Made by a program: the position numbers and the translations under genes | The notes under the pieces: model-generated | What the model saw: only the letters and a program-made list of their open reading frames with translations | Database searches by the model: none | Told to the model about the DNA's origin: nothing | From: Chrysomallon squamiferum | Taxonomy: Eukaryota; Mollusca; Gastropoda; Neomphalida; Peltospiridae | Direction of reading: 5' to 3' | Assembly (NCBI GenBank): GCA_012295275.1 | Contig: CM022673.1 | Coordinates: 21,513,413-21,577,412, forward strand | Length of the DNA stretch: 64,000 bases | Shown: one piece after another, positions 41,301-53,720 of the stretch | How the letters are laid out: each line of letters starts with the position of its first letter | Numbering within the stretch: position 1 is the stretch's first letter

Positions 41301-43636
41301 TTATGTGGATGACAAAACAACACAGTGCTATAAGAGTGCTGTATGCGCGAGGACGGACATTTACCGCACTTGAAAGACGTTAGCCAAGAACTGTCAAATC
41401 AAGTCTTCCATGATGAAAATTTGGTATCTCAATTTTGGACTTGCAGGTTGGTTATCGTCGTGATCGTCATCATCATCATCATCATCATTACCATCGTCGT
41501 CATTTTATTATTATTATTATTATTATTGTGGGAGAGGATGATGTAAGGTTTGTAGATATCTTAAACTCAGTTTTGCAGCACTGGTTGTATTGGTTAATGC
41601 AGAAACTTTGATGTCTGTGTTACAACACACAGCACTGATGTCTGTGTTACAACACACATCACTGATGTCTGAAAAGCAACAGACGACGAAGCCAAATGCG
41701 AGTAAGTTCACAGTTCTCGAACTTTCACATAACTGGATTTTTTCTTTAAAATCGTATACAAAATTTCCTTATAATCAGTCTCCAGTGATTGATTTATCAA
41801 ATGTTAAGCTCAGGCACTAAATATGTTTTAAGGATGCTAGATTAAAATGTTGCAATTTCAACTTTTTTGTTTTTTTAGTATACATTTGAACTCTGGTGTG
41901 TTATTTGTACACAGATTTCAATAAATGTGGCTAGATTAGGATGTGACATTTTCTATACAGTGTTATCCAGACCTCAGTTTCGTGTCTGCTTCCTGCAAAT
42001 GGGGCTGGTTGCAAGGTGGATAACGCCAACAAGCAGCTTTCAGACGGAGGTAAAGTCTTTACTGACGTCAACACTGTGATGAGTTTTTGATAAACGTAGA
42101 TTATTTTCTTCAATTTATAATAACTCTAGTTTCTAAGGTAAATTGATACATATGTTTTTATTTGACCATCAATGATAATTAGTATCAATTCTGGTCTTGT
42201 AGACTTGGTTTTTAATATGTTATAATAAATAAAAGAACAACTGTGAACATACTGAAAGCATTACCAGTGAACTCGTGTTATTGCTTCCTTTACTTTGACA
42301 GACTATTTTTCCTATGCATGTTTGAATGCTATAACCGCTCTCCCTGCAGCCGTGATTGACGTCTGCTCGTGTCCTGGAGAATATGCAACTAACATCGCCG
42401 CTAGAACGGATTCTACATCCAGATCAGATAAATGCAAATAAGAAACCTTATCGCATATTACTGTACTTGGAACAAATAAAATCATAGATACATAAACACA
42501 AGCAGAAATGTTTGCATAAAGCAAACAAACAAACCCTCAACATATTCGTGTCAGAAATGTTTCAATAAAAACAGACGACTGCTAAAAATCACTAGAGACA
42601 AAGATTGCTGTTCCTGGCCTGATGATTATTGAAAGTTTTTAATTTTCTCATTGTTTGGATGAGGACGATTACATGTCATATGTTGACGTTTCACCACCGC
42701 ACCTGAAGTTTATCAGTCATGACTGGACTTCATCCTTCCAGTGAAAGTAGCTTCTCGGAATTCGTCTAAGTGCAGAGTCAAATAAGATGTAACAGGACAG
42801 CAGAATATTCATTCCTACATTCATTTTCAGTAATTAAATAAAAAATATATATATATATCTTTATTCATTTATTTATAAATAATATTTCTTTCTGTTTTCT
42901 CTTGTTGTTATCAACTGAATTAATCCAGGCAATTCAGTATAAAACTTGTGTGACAGTTGAAAAAGCACGTGACGGTAAAACACTGAACAGTGAGTTCGCT
43001 AACACCGCCACTAATAAACTAACGTCTGACTGTGAGAAACTGTAAAACATATCTCTAATTTAAAATTATTTGTAACATGCTTGTGTATATACATCTGTTC
43101 GTGCATATGTGTATTTACATGTATGTATGTGTTCGATTTGTGTGTGTGTGTGTGTGTTTGTTTGCTTGTACGATAGAGAAAGAAAGACATTTTTAAAATT
43201 TTAGATGAAGTCACATATGCATACTTATAATGAAATAAGGAAAAGTGAAACTACTAGTTATAACATCAGTTTTACCATTTTAAGAATTGCCATCGTATAC
43301 TATTTCAGTGGTTTAATGTGTGTTTTATTTCTTTTCTTAGTTTTTTTTAATATAATAATTATCTGTTGTTAAATGTCAACTCTCTAGGATAATTTCAGGC
43401 TCATTTGCTGTTGGAATCAAGTCATCTATGATGATAATCGCCTTCGTTTACTTTTCTATTACTGGGAGTTCTGAGTTGAAAATAATTTGGAAAACAACTG
43501 AACAAATAAAACAGTTGACGATTTTAATATATTTTATATTCATATGACGTGAATTTATTTCACTGAAACGTATCAGTTCTGTAAACTCTGAAGAGTGATA
43601 GGACTATCATATAACGTAAACTCTGTGTTATAGTTA
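38400..43636. other. Intergenic, no gene recognised
   Basis: The stretch contains short AAT runs (39179, 40121), a CATCAT/ATT run at 41465-41528 and a small 27-bp direct repeat (GATGTCTGTGTTACAACACA) at 41610-41670. ORFs are short and lack splice context or recognisable similarity. Confidence 0.5.
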
Positions 43637-43949
43637 CAGGTACCGGACCAGTTATCCGGCGTCCTGAAATCCGGAAAGACCTGAAAACCGGAAGTTTTTT
43701 CCCGACGCTTTTTCACATCCGCGCGACGGTTGTTGTTCTCACCAGACCGGAACTACTCTTTCAAGCCGCGTGGCGTTCATTCACTCGCCGCATTGTTTAC
43801 GTGTCGAGTCGCCACACTTGTGTATCGTCAATTTTCTTTATGTTTTTAATTTTAAAATGTTTATGCCTAATTATTTACGTATGTAGATGCCTTGGTACCA
43901 GAAAACCGGCCTCAGGCCCCAAGGAGTCTGGATAACTGGTGCGATTACA
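43637..43949. mobile_element. Tigger/Jerky-type MITE, about 310 bp
   Basis: The left end CAGGTACCGGACCAGTTATC and the right end, whose reverse complement holds GCACCAGTTATCCAGAC, form imperfect inverted repeats with the TTATCC core common in pogo/Tigger families. Flanking TA is present on the left. It is much more CpG-rich than its surroundings and has no ORF. Confidence 0.6.
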
Positions 43950-45984
43950 ATTTTTAATATTTTTTTATACGGGTAAACATTGATGATATATGTATAGTAT
44001 AGAGTCTGTTAACTGATATACAAGAGAACGTTTAGCTACATTACTCTTTCGATGCTTCTCTTTTATGGAATGAATTTCGGTTTGCTTTTAATTTATCAGC
44101 TTCTAACTGAAGACAGATGATGGATGAACAGAAAGATACACAGAAATGCAGAGAGAAATACAAGATCACTCTGCTTGCTTTTATTTAGAGAAAACTTTAA
44201 ATGGTTTACTGAATAATCCAGAAAATTTAATCTCTCAGTTATAAATATTAGCTATTTAGGCATTTGAAATGTCGCAATTAATGTTTTCCTTTGAAGTTTA
44301 TATTTCATCAGGAATATCAGATATAAAGTTTATAAATATATAACTAAATAAATGAGAAGAGAAAAGTCTGAAAATTTAAGACTTTTCATACTTTGAACAA
44401 ATCATTTAAATATACTTTGTACAAAACCAAGTAACTGTTTTCTTTTATTGTTTACAGCCAGTGTTTGCAATAAAACATTAGTTTAAACAACAACTAACAA
44501 GACAGCTTTATACATCTGAAAACAGTGGAGTTTGCTCCATTTCTCTTAAAGAATAATCTAAATAAGTGTATATACAGACTGAATTCTGTGATGGGTTAAA
44601 TGTGTGGTGAACAAAGATGATAAAACTATTTCTATTTATTGATATGCACGGACAAACTGCAGACTATCTATTCTGTAATGTCTGTACATACATCCACAAG
44701 CTGGTGTTACGAAACAACGGAAAGATCATCTGTCGCAGTAAAAGTTAAAACAAAATTATAAATTAATTTTAATAATAGTAAGGAACACCTTTTAGGTTCA
44801 CATAATTGTAGATGAAAACAAACCACAACAACAACAACAACAACATCAACAACAAGGGAGCAAAATAAAAATACCGAAAGATATGCAGCATTTCTTGGAA
44901 TATACGATGCTGTCTTAATGATGGCTTTAATTTAAAAATATGGTCGTCTTTAATGAAAGATAAAACAATAAAATATCTGTAAAATAATTTTACAGTGAAA
45001 TCCCAAGGTAAATGTACAAAGTTTTACTATTCACGAAGGACTAACTTTATAGCTCTTTTTCTTTTGGAACGAGGCGTCATATTGATTCAACTTTCTTCTT
45101 TTCTTTATTTCTTCTGCAGGCGCCCAAATGTAATGTTAAACAAAGAGTTCTTTTGTTAGCTCGAACCGTCTGATCAAACTAAATCATTTTGTGTTTGTTT
45201 TCTCTGAGCAGTTCTAAAGAAGTCTTTCATCTAATTATCTTACATTTCAGCGAACCTTATTATTCTCTTCTGATTAATGCAACAGCCTATTTTTTATTAT
45301 GATTATTTTTTTTTTTTGGATCGTCAGTAGAAAAGTTTTCAAGAAAACAACCAATCTTTTAAGAATTAATACCAAGTTATTATAACAAAAACAACGACTG
45401 CTACTACAATTATAACTACTACTATTGGTATTATTACTAGTATCACTAGTGCTGCTGTAGTTCTGCTATAACAACACACCAACAACAAAATAACAACATC
45501 TACAACCACTATCACTATAACGATAACCGCACCAGCACCACAATCTCAAACAGAGAATTTTTCATTAGAATGTATTATAACAACAATTAGGCAGGTATTA
45601 TTTATTAATATTAACCATTGTCAAAATGCCTTCAAACTTTTATTCTTATTCTTCATTTGCAGTTGTGTTGAGAAACATTAGTGCTTTTTATTAGTAATGT
45701 TTCAAACAAATCAAAGTGACTGGGTTGATCTGGCAGACTAGGACCTCACTCGTTTACTGAATTATTCGCTGAGTGAAAGGAAGTTAGTGAGAAGATAATC
45801 GGAAAGAAGTAAAATGGATGAGTTTAGTGGAACTGACTAACTAAATCAAGACGTGAGTGATCTAAATGATAAATGGATAAACCAAGACAGAACTAAATCA
45901 ACAGAGATGCGAGTCAACGTAGAGATAAATACATCAGTTTATGTCGTTACAACGTCCACAGTGTTAACTCGCGGATTATCGCAG

Positions 45985-46042
45985 GGCACCGAAATTCGAT
46001 CCCGATTCCTTGCAGTCACTGACCCAATTGCTTGACCACAGC
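45985..46042 (-). repeat. tRNA-derived SINE-like fragment
   Basis: On the minus strand TGGTCAAGCAATTGG resembles a pol III A box and GGGATCGAATTTC a B box, about 30 bases apart. A similar B-box block occurs at 59798. Without a family alignment this stays tentative. Confidence 0.35.
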
Positions 46043-46554
46043 AGTATAAGTCTGGTTTTCAAGCAATCTGAAGTAGGAATTATATCGCAGACAGCTGCTA
46101 GTTCCGACACGAACACCTATCTTTCTGCAGCACCGGCAGTAAGTCTTTGTATCAGCAGCTGCGATCAGTGGTAATTTGTGGAGTTGTTGTGATGGAGAAA
46201 TGGTAGTCGCGGCACCTAAGGGCCTCATTAGAACATCACGAGGAAACCTATTATACCGATTTCATTTATCATCGCCATGTCACTAACGAGGTGGCTGATG
46301 CAGCTTCTGTCGTCGTCGTTAGACACACGAAGCAATGCAGTGACGCTGGAGAAAACAGCGAGTGTCGTTCTCGTATTACCACTGTCACCATAGTCCGCGG
46401 AGATTTCTCTAAGTAATTACAGTTTAATATTATGTAAAGAGTAAAGCTATGTAGTTTAAATTATAATAAATTATAATATGCTATCGTCAAAAAAAAAATA
46501 AGATGCATAAATGCAAGATTTATATATAAGATTATCATAAAAACTAGATTATGC

Positions 46555-46850
46555 TGGCACTTATGATAGTCACATCGACGTATAAAATTATCACAAATGA
46601 TAGTCACATCCACGTATAAAATTATCACAAATGATAGTCACATCCACGTATAAAATTATCACAAATGATAGCTATATCGATATATAAAATTATCACAAAT
46701 GACAGTTACATCCATGTATAAAATTATCACAAATGACAGTTATATCGACGTATAAAATTATCACAAATGACAGTTACATCGACGTATAAAATTATCACAA
46801 ATGACAGTTACATCCACGTATAAAATTATCACAAATGGTAGTTACACTAA
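46555..46850. repeat. Minisatellite of about 31-33 bp, nine copies
   Basis: The unit CACGTATAAAATTATCACAA followed by ATGATAGTCACATC recurs with point changes (ATGACAGTTACATC in several units). Confidence 0.9.
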
Positions 46851-46999
46851 ATATATTTACGCAGACTCTAGTTAAATTCATTAAGCAATATCAGCAATTT
46901 AAATTACAGCGATATAAAAGATAACCGTAAAAAAAAAAATAAATAAAGAATAAAAAACAATAAAAATAAATAAAACAAAACAAAAAGTTGCAAAAGATA

Positions 47000-47000
47000 A

Positions 47001-47046
<46 letters not shown>

Positions 47047-47225
47047 TAAATAAAATAAATAAATAAATAAATAAATAAAAAATGAATTTTAGTAGTTTGT
47101 AAGGATTTTGTTTAGATAAGATAACCTTGATAACAAATGTGAAATTGTATTAAATATTTCAGTACATAATAATCCCAATATCAAATGTGAAATTGTATTA
47201 AATATTTCAGTACATAATAATCCCA
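47000..47225. repeat. AAT/AAAT runs and a 54-bp direct duplication
   Basis: An AAT run and an AAAT run are followed by two nearly identical copies of a 54-bp segment containing GTGAAATTGTATTAAATATT, adjacent to each other at about 47130-47230. Confidence 0.85.
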
Positions 47226-47229
47226 ATAT

Positions 47230-49577
47230 CAAATTGAAAAACATATATATTCGAATTCAGTATTAAAACTGCAAAACAATTTTTTAATTATTTTTTTTAT
47301 TTGTGTGCTATTTCTGAAAGAAACAGCGAAACATTTCAAATATATATAAATGTATTCATTTTTGTTCATCATAAATACACTCCATTTTTATAACCTATTT
47401 TAAGCGACTTACAAATGTTGCCATTAATTCTGAAAACTGAAGGAACACAAACAATTTCGAAAAATGATTTTCTTTTTTAAAAGGCTGAAGCCGCAAGGAC
47501 AGAGTTGTGGATCCCGGGCCTTGGCTTCACAGGTTTGCTGGACCATCGTCTACACCACCAGCACTGAGAACTGAATTACACTGACCTTGAAGTTAAACCA
47601 CTTACCCTTTGTTTCTGGCGAACAGTTAATTCGGTTATGCAAATGATTTGGTCTCTTTTTAGCCGAGGTATCTAATGTTACATTTTTGGCATCAATTGTG
47701 TTACGTCTAGACATTAAAACATGTGCAGATTTTTATTGATTTTCTCTGTCAGTCCTCTGATCTTTTCCATGACTTACCTAACTACAAATGTCTACCTAAC
47801 TAAAAATAGTGACTAAAGATATCCCTGGTACCACGCAATAATCGTTCCATCGATAAATTCCATGATATTTATGACCCGTTTGCAGATATACTTACAAAAC
47901 CCTGTCTGACTTATTGAACTGGGAAAAGTTGAAGCAGTTAACACGAAGGACTGCGGGGTCAACGTTATCCTGTGTGCATCTTTGTTCCTGTCAGTTCCAT
48001 CCGGACCCCACAGCCAGTTTATCGCAGGCGATGGATGACATGAACGTGCATTACAAGATTTCTAGCTGCAAATAGATCAAAATAACTCGAGGAATGGCGG
48101 CAACGACTTTTTCTTTTTAATATAGGATGATTATATTGAAAACACGTTTATATAATAGCTACAGTTCATAGAAAATGCACGTTCGTTTTATCGATTGTAC
48201 TGAATTGTAGTTTCTACAGTAAAATTTGCATACAGATTAAATTTGATTGGGTGTTTTGCATATACTACAGTTGTGTACAAATACTTATTAGCCATATTTT
48301 ACCAAATTTTTTGTTATCTGTTTGACTTCATTATAACTTGCATTCGACTGGCTTCCTCTGCAGACAGTTTCTATATTACATCAATCTAAACTCAGTTTTG
48401 AACTGAATCCTGGACAATTGATTTATTTGAAAATTAAGAAGATCAATATAAACTGTTACAGTCAGTTTTATTTTGAAAAAAAACAAAAACAAATTCTCTC
48501 TAGATGAATAAGATATGAAGACTTGATACAAATGTCAGCAGTAAATGCTTTCTTCATATCAGTCTTATCTAATTGTCTATCTTTTGTGTAACATTACTCT
48601 CTGTTTATCTGATGCTTACTACCTATTTGTCTGTCTGTCTTTTCTGACCTCTGTTCTGTCTGTTCATCCGTCTCTCTATATATCTCTGTTTGTTTGTATA
48701 TCTTTCCATCATCTATTTACGTCTGCATCTGTCTATCGATAGAGGAGAAATGTTATTAAATAGCAGTCCGGATCTAAAGTTAATCTCAGAGTGTAGGACG
48801 AAGAGTAGAAAGCTTGCTGCATACAAAATTAATCACAGCCTGGTCGCACAGTAAGGCCGGTTTCAATAAAACTGCCGCGGACAAGTAATGAACAGAAAAA
48901 TGTGGGAAATATTAAAAGTGTGACAGACGAACATGTCTTAAGGCGAAACGTCGAACTACATTAGATAGCAACACTTTATTGATTTGGATAAAAAGTCATT
49001 AAAAAGGAAGCACACCGACAGGGTCGGAGACGTACATGATATTTCCATTAGACGTGTGCTACGGCGACAGTGTCTTAGACATTTCAGTCAACTCGCTTGG
49101 CATGCTGTTGCAACGGCAGTAGTGCTCAGCGGTTACGCACGCGACGGCTCCCTCTAATGACGTTGTCGATCCAGATTACGGCCTGCAATAAGACGGTTTG
49201 AATGGATAAGCTTTCTGTGGCCAAGGCGTGTGTTTAAAACTGGTCTGGTAAAAATGCACCCCGCGAGAGTTGTGTAGTTTCTCCGAGACCGTCATCTGCA
49301 GCGCCTCCCTGCTTCGTGACGCTCCGTCAACTGACAGACACAGAGACGAGAAATTCCGAGTCTGCTTTTCTCTCTCGCTCTCTGTCTCTCGCAGCCCGGC
49401 ATTGCGTCCAGCGACGTAAAGCATATTGGACGAGTATTGATGCTTGGCTGAGGTCAGTGCTATTTACTGAGAAAACAGAGAAGTAATGCCCAGGGCAAGG
49501 GATAACTTCACGTAAGACGTTCACCAAACAGCTCTGAAAAAACACTTCACATCAAAAGTATATCCGGATCAAGCGCC
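47230..49577. other. Intergenic; upstream region of the 49578 exon
   Basis: No gene was recognised. The last 600 bases (about 48980-49577) are richer in CpG than the rest and may include the promoter and 5'UTR for the signal-peptide exon at 49578. Confidence 0.45.
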
Positions 49578-49800
49578 ATGTATGCGTTTCCGTTCCTGCT
49601 CCTGCAGTTTCTCGCTTTGGTGCACGTGCATGTTGCCGATCATGATGACATTTCGGAAGCATGCAAGATAGAATCTGCTAAACTTCCGCAAGGAAAAGAT
49701 ATTGTCATTTCTTTCGAACGACCACATCTAAACTGCAAAAACAACACGAACGACATCGCTATCTGGGCTCACTGGAAAGGAAAAACTAAACAAACACGAG
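49578..49800 (+). CDS. First exon of an unidentified secreted or membrane protein
   Basis: The exon starts ATG in the context GCGCCATGT and codes MYAFPFLLLQFLALVHVHVA, a convincing signal peptide. Then come EACKIESAKLPQGKDIVISF and HLNCKNNTNDIAIWAHW, with two Cys and an N-N-T sequon. It ends in phase 1 (CACGAG/GTGAGT), a strong donor. Codon pattern and splice site support a real first exon. The following exons were not found with confidence; the phase-1 membrane exon at 61431 could belong to the same gene. Confidence 0.6.
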
Positions 49801-49880
49801 GTGAGTTCTTTTTTCTATAATCAATATCAGTATTATATAAGAATCGTACAGACACAAAGAAAACGTAAAAACAAGTTAAC

Positions 49881-49922
<42 letters not shown>

Positions 49923-50505
49923 TAAAAATAATAATAATACTTTTTCAAGGTTATACAATTAATATTTTTTCATAATTACAATATTTACTTGTTTATGATA
50001 ACAATGTTTTGTAATTAAATACTATAAACATTTACAAATACAATGTAGATACACATTTAAATACAAACATATATTAATTGACGAATACCAGTTATACAGA
50101 AACTGAAATATATATATTAGGTAGGTGTCATTCGTTTTAGGTAAAGGTAGATTTAAAACATCTTGTTTGAATTTTTGCATGCATAATGGTTCATGCACAA
50201 TCTGCATTTATTTCATTCCATTGTGTGATTATGTTTAGTAAAACAAAGCTAAATGTGCATTTTCCAGTAACAGATATTTATAATTCAGTATAGTTTAGTA
50301 TTTATTTACAGCGAGTCACAACATACACACATTAGCATGAGGCAACTGTCAGTGTGCCCATGTCTTAAGAGTCTCTGCTACTATTACTATTGCTATTTGT
50401 ATTATTTCACTACTACTGTTATTATAAAAAAAAACAATATCTATACATAATGGTTTCATTTGTGAATCTCAGTGCATATACTGTACATATATAAATATAA
50501 TTATG

Positions 50506-50545
<40 letters not shown>

Positions 50546-51302
50546 AAGTATATTTATGTATATTTAATTAGACAGATAGATAGACAGACAGAGAGAGACA
50601 TTTAGATAGATAGATAGATGTCAGTATGTATGTATGAATTATTTATATATGAATACGTAAATATGTATTATATAAGCATAACAGTGTGTAAAGACATGTA
50701 CATATAACTAAATTTCAAAGTCTGATAGGAGAATAAAAGTTCTCATCTCCTCTCAGAGATTCAGAGAATTTGTTCAGATGATCGCCAAAGTGAATGATTA
50801 GTGCAATGGTAGAAGCTGCAGACATAAGAACTGGTTTCGAGGTTCTCCTGTACATGACGCTTCCTGCAACCACTTTACAAAGGAAGATAAAACAAGACGC
50901 AGACTGCTCTCGTTGTGAGGTGTTTTCGCAGCACGCAGCAGTCCGTGCCTTTGTAAGCCAGCGATTTCCTCGTTGCGTTTATGGACAAATTGGAAGCATT
51001 TTTAGCCGTTGTTATTCCCCGGGGACGATCCAGAACGCTTGAGTCGCCATGGCAATGTTAGGATGGAAAGGTTTCCTAGTAGCCAGACATGACGGCGCGG
51101 ACTGAATGCAAATCACAATGACGAACGTCCTGTAATGAAATTTGCATTGTTTTTATTAAACATAATTTATTGCTATTTGTCGGTTTGAAACGAAATAGTC
51201 TCATGACGCAGTGTTAAACACTTATTTCGTAAACGATATGGACTTTTACGTATTAAGTGTAATTTCAGACACACATCTTGCCAATTAGTTGGCCGAATAA
51301 TG

Positions 51303-51310
51303 TATATAAG
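51303..51310 (+). promoter_or_regulatory. TATA box upstream of a small secreted-peptide ORF
   Basis: TATATAAG sits 75 bases before the ATG at 51378, which leaves room for a start site about 30 bases downstream and a 5'UTR of about 40 bases. Confidence 0.45.
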
Positions 51311-51377
51311 GTAAAATTTAGAAATCCACTATTTTTATTCCAACATCAGACATCGGTAATTGGTTCTCGTCTACAAA

Positions 51378-51488
51378 ATGATTCTCTACCTTGTTATTGT
51401 CTTGTGCTTGGCTAATGTCGTCTGCCAGTGTTGTCTGCGCAACACATCTCCGGACGCACAAACGATCTGTATAAAAAGTAATCTGGTC
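51378..51488 (+). CDS. Small secreted Cys-rich peptide ORF (36 codons) or first exon
   Basis: The ORF starts MILYLVIVLCLANVVCQCC, a hydrophobic signal peptide leading into a Cys-Cys pair, and has one more Cys before a TGA stop. A possible donor (AAAAA/GTAATC) at 51478 would make it a phase-1 first exon. A TATA box upstream and an AATAAA at about 51624 make a compact transcription unit. The product is not recognised. Shortness keeps confidence modest. Confidence 0.45.
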
Positions 51489-52036
51489 TGAGATCCTCCC
51501 CCACCCTCACATCCCCTAAAAATACTTCCTGCATAATTACCTGGTCAGTTTCCAGATGAAATGGAAGCGGGGAGGGGGGTGAAGAAAGAGATGATTTATA
51601 TTTTAAAAACAAGCTTGATTTTTAATAAATGTCTGTTATATCGTCTGCTTGTTATTACTGATATTCTTGTAGTATTACTAATGTCGCTGTCGGTAGAGCG
51701 CAGTGTTGCAATGTAACATGGTCAAACTTCCTAATTGCTCGTTCCGCATATTTCCCGGTCCAACTTGTGCCCACTACTGCTTTATCAAAGGTTATATGTT
51801 TTCTTTATCATGAAAGGTCACAGAAAAGTCCTCTTTAATCAAACAAACTAACCATGGATTAATGAGTCAATGTTTTCTTCTTTTTAGCAGTAACAGTTTT
51901 CTATCTTTTGCTTATAATAGTTCCATCGATAAATAAATAAATAAATACTAATATTTGATATCGTTTCAGCAAAAGACAGACAGACATACTCTATGAGATT
52001 GTAGTTGTAAATGTATAGTATTTAATTTAGAGATTG

Positions 52037-52049
52037 GATAGAAAATAAA

Positions 52050-52099
<50 letters not shown>

Positions 52100-52112
52100 T
52101 AATAATAATAAT

Positions 52113-52154
<42 letters not shown>

Positions 52155-52161
52155 TATTATT

Positions 52162-52192
<31 letters not shown>
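52037..52192. repeat. AAT/ATT microsatellite with inverted junction
   Basis: A long AAT run of over 100 bases switches to ATT near 52153, so the two halves could form a hairpin. Confidence 0.95.
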
Positions 52193-52921
52193 TATAGAGA
52201 ATACTATATCAGAAAATTTCTGTTTCACGTGACAAATGTGGATGGATTTATTCAAAATAGCTTTCCAAGAAAACTGTTTACTCTGTAATAACAATAGTTT
52301 TTTTTTTAATATCCTGGCACTTTATGAGTTTTTCGCGGCCAGTGTGAGTGTGGCGTTTAATGAAGCAGTGACTTTGTTTTGCGCGCAGTCAGTTTCCCAC
52401 AACGTGTCATTACCCTGCAGCTGTGGCGTCCAGGGCGCCGCTCTTGCTGCTGGCACGTTCAGTCTCAGCCGTTTCATTTCATTTCATTTCATTTCATTAA
52501 GGCACCTTCACACAGATTAATTTAACAGAACATAATTTCCAACTGCTTGCTGCCCCACCGTTTAATCGTAACAGTTACATCGAATTAATGAAGGTACGTT
52601 AATGCAATATAACTGCAAGTTAGGTTTTCCCCAGTAGGTTTTTGTTCCTGCCTGTAAAAAAAAAGAAACCACAACACAACGTTATGCCTGTTATTTTATT
52701 TCTTTTAAAAATGATTTTAACTGTAGTTATTTATAAAACGGTGTAGTAAATAGCGAATTAAATGAAATAAATGGAAATAAAACTGTAAAATAAAATAAAA
52801 TAAAATAAAATAAGTAAATAAAGTGAAAAAAAAGGACATTAAAAAATAATAATAATAAAAGATAAATAAAAATAAAGACAGATATCAGAAAAGAAGAAGG
52901 AAATCCATAAAACAACAACAA

Positions 52922-52924
<3 letters not shown>

Positions 52925-52963
<39 letters not shown>
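52925..52963. repeat. Poly-A tract, about 40 bases
   Basis: An A run follows AACAACAACA; it may mark the tail of a retroposed sequence on the plus strand, but no gene body was identified upstream. Confidence 0.9.
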
Positions 52964-52964
<1 letters not shown>

Positions 52965-53199
52965 AATCATGCATTTATACACTGAAATTTTTCTTATATA
53001 AAACATTTTGTATTTTGCTTTATAATTTTTGTTTAAAGCAATAAAACAAAACTACTTTTAGATACTGGTCACAATTATTGGAATTAGCAATCGAAAACAA
53101 TTTACTTTCTTTAAGAACTTTTGCCAGTGGTTTTATGAAAACCAGTCAGTTACAAATTATCTCACGGTATATAAATTTCCCATCTCCATGGTGATAAAT

Positions 53200-53720
53200 A
53201 ATTCAGAAAAACGGCCAGTCGCGAATATGATGGCCATAACGCGCGTTCACCAGCCATGTTAACACAAATGGACTCGGACTGGTATTGTGCAGCTCGGGGT
53301 AATTAGATAAAAATATCTCGTTCAGTCTATTCTTGTGGATCTGTCCGCTTTCTGAAATTAAGCAAATTTGAAAGCCGGACGAATAGCCCGTGCACTGTTT
53401 GTAAAGCCAGCGGACCAACTTAATCAAAATCGACCTCCTGTTTCCGCACACTCGTCATAACGGACTGGGGGTGACGTACCGCGGCTGGCTCAGTCTTTTG
53501 TCAGCGCGCGCAAACTCACTCCGCAGCAAGACGTGGCCGCCAAGACAAACATCGCGAAGCGATTAAACCGAATCCTGGTCGAACACAATCAGAAAAGCGG
53601 AAAGCAAGAGTCATCAAAATCATCGACTTTGTCGAGTGGAAAGTAAAAAAGCCATTATAGGAAATCTTTCGGCGAAAGAAGTTGGAAATCGGACTCTGTC
53701 TGATTTGAGGAGAATCATCA
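53200..53720. other. CpG-rich segment, possible promoter or first exon
   Basis: This half-kilobase is clearly richer in G+C and CpG (for example GTCAGCGCGCGCAAACTCAC) than its neighbours. ORFs on both strands reach 60-80 codons without recognisable similarity. It may be a promoter or 5'UTR of a gene whose exons I could not identify. Confidence 0.3.

Noticed and set aside
46016-46228. 70-codon minus-strand ORF with a Cys-rich patch
   Set aside because: It overlaps the SINE-like fragment and has no support as a gene.
53203-53451. 82-codon minus-strand ORF in CpG-rich DNA
   Set aside because: No recognisable similarity, and splice context could not be confirmed; kept only as part of the CpG-rich segment.
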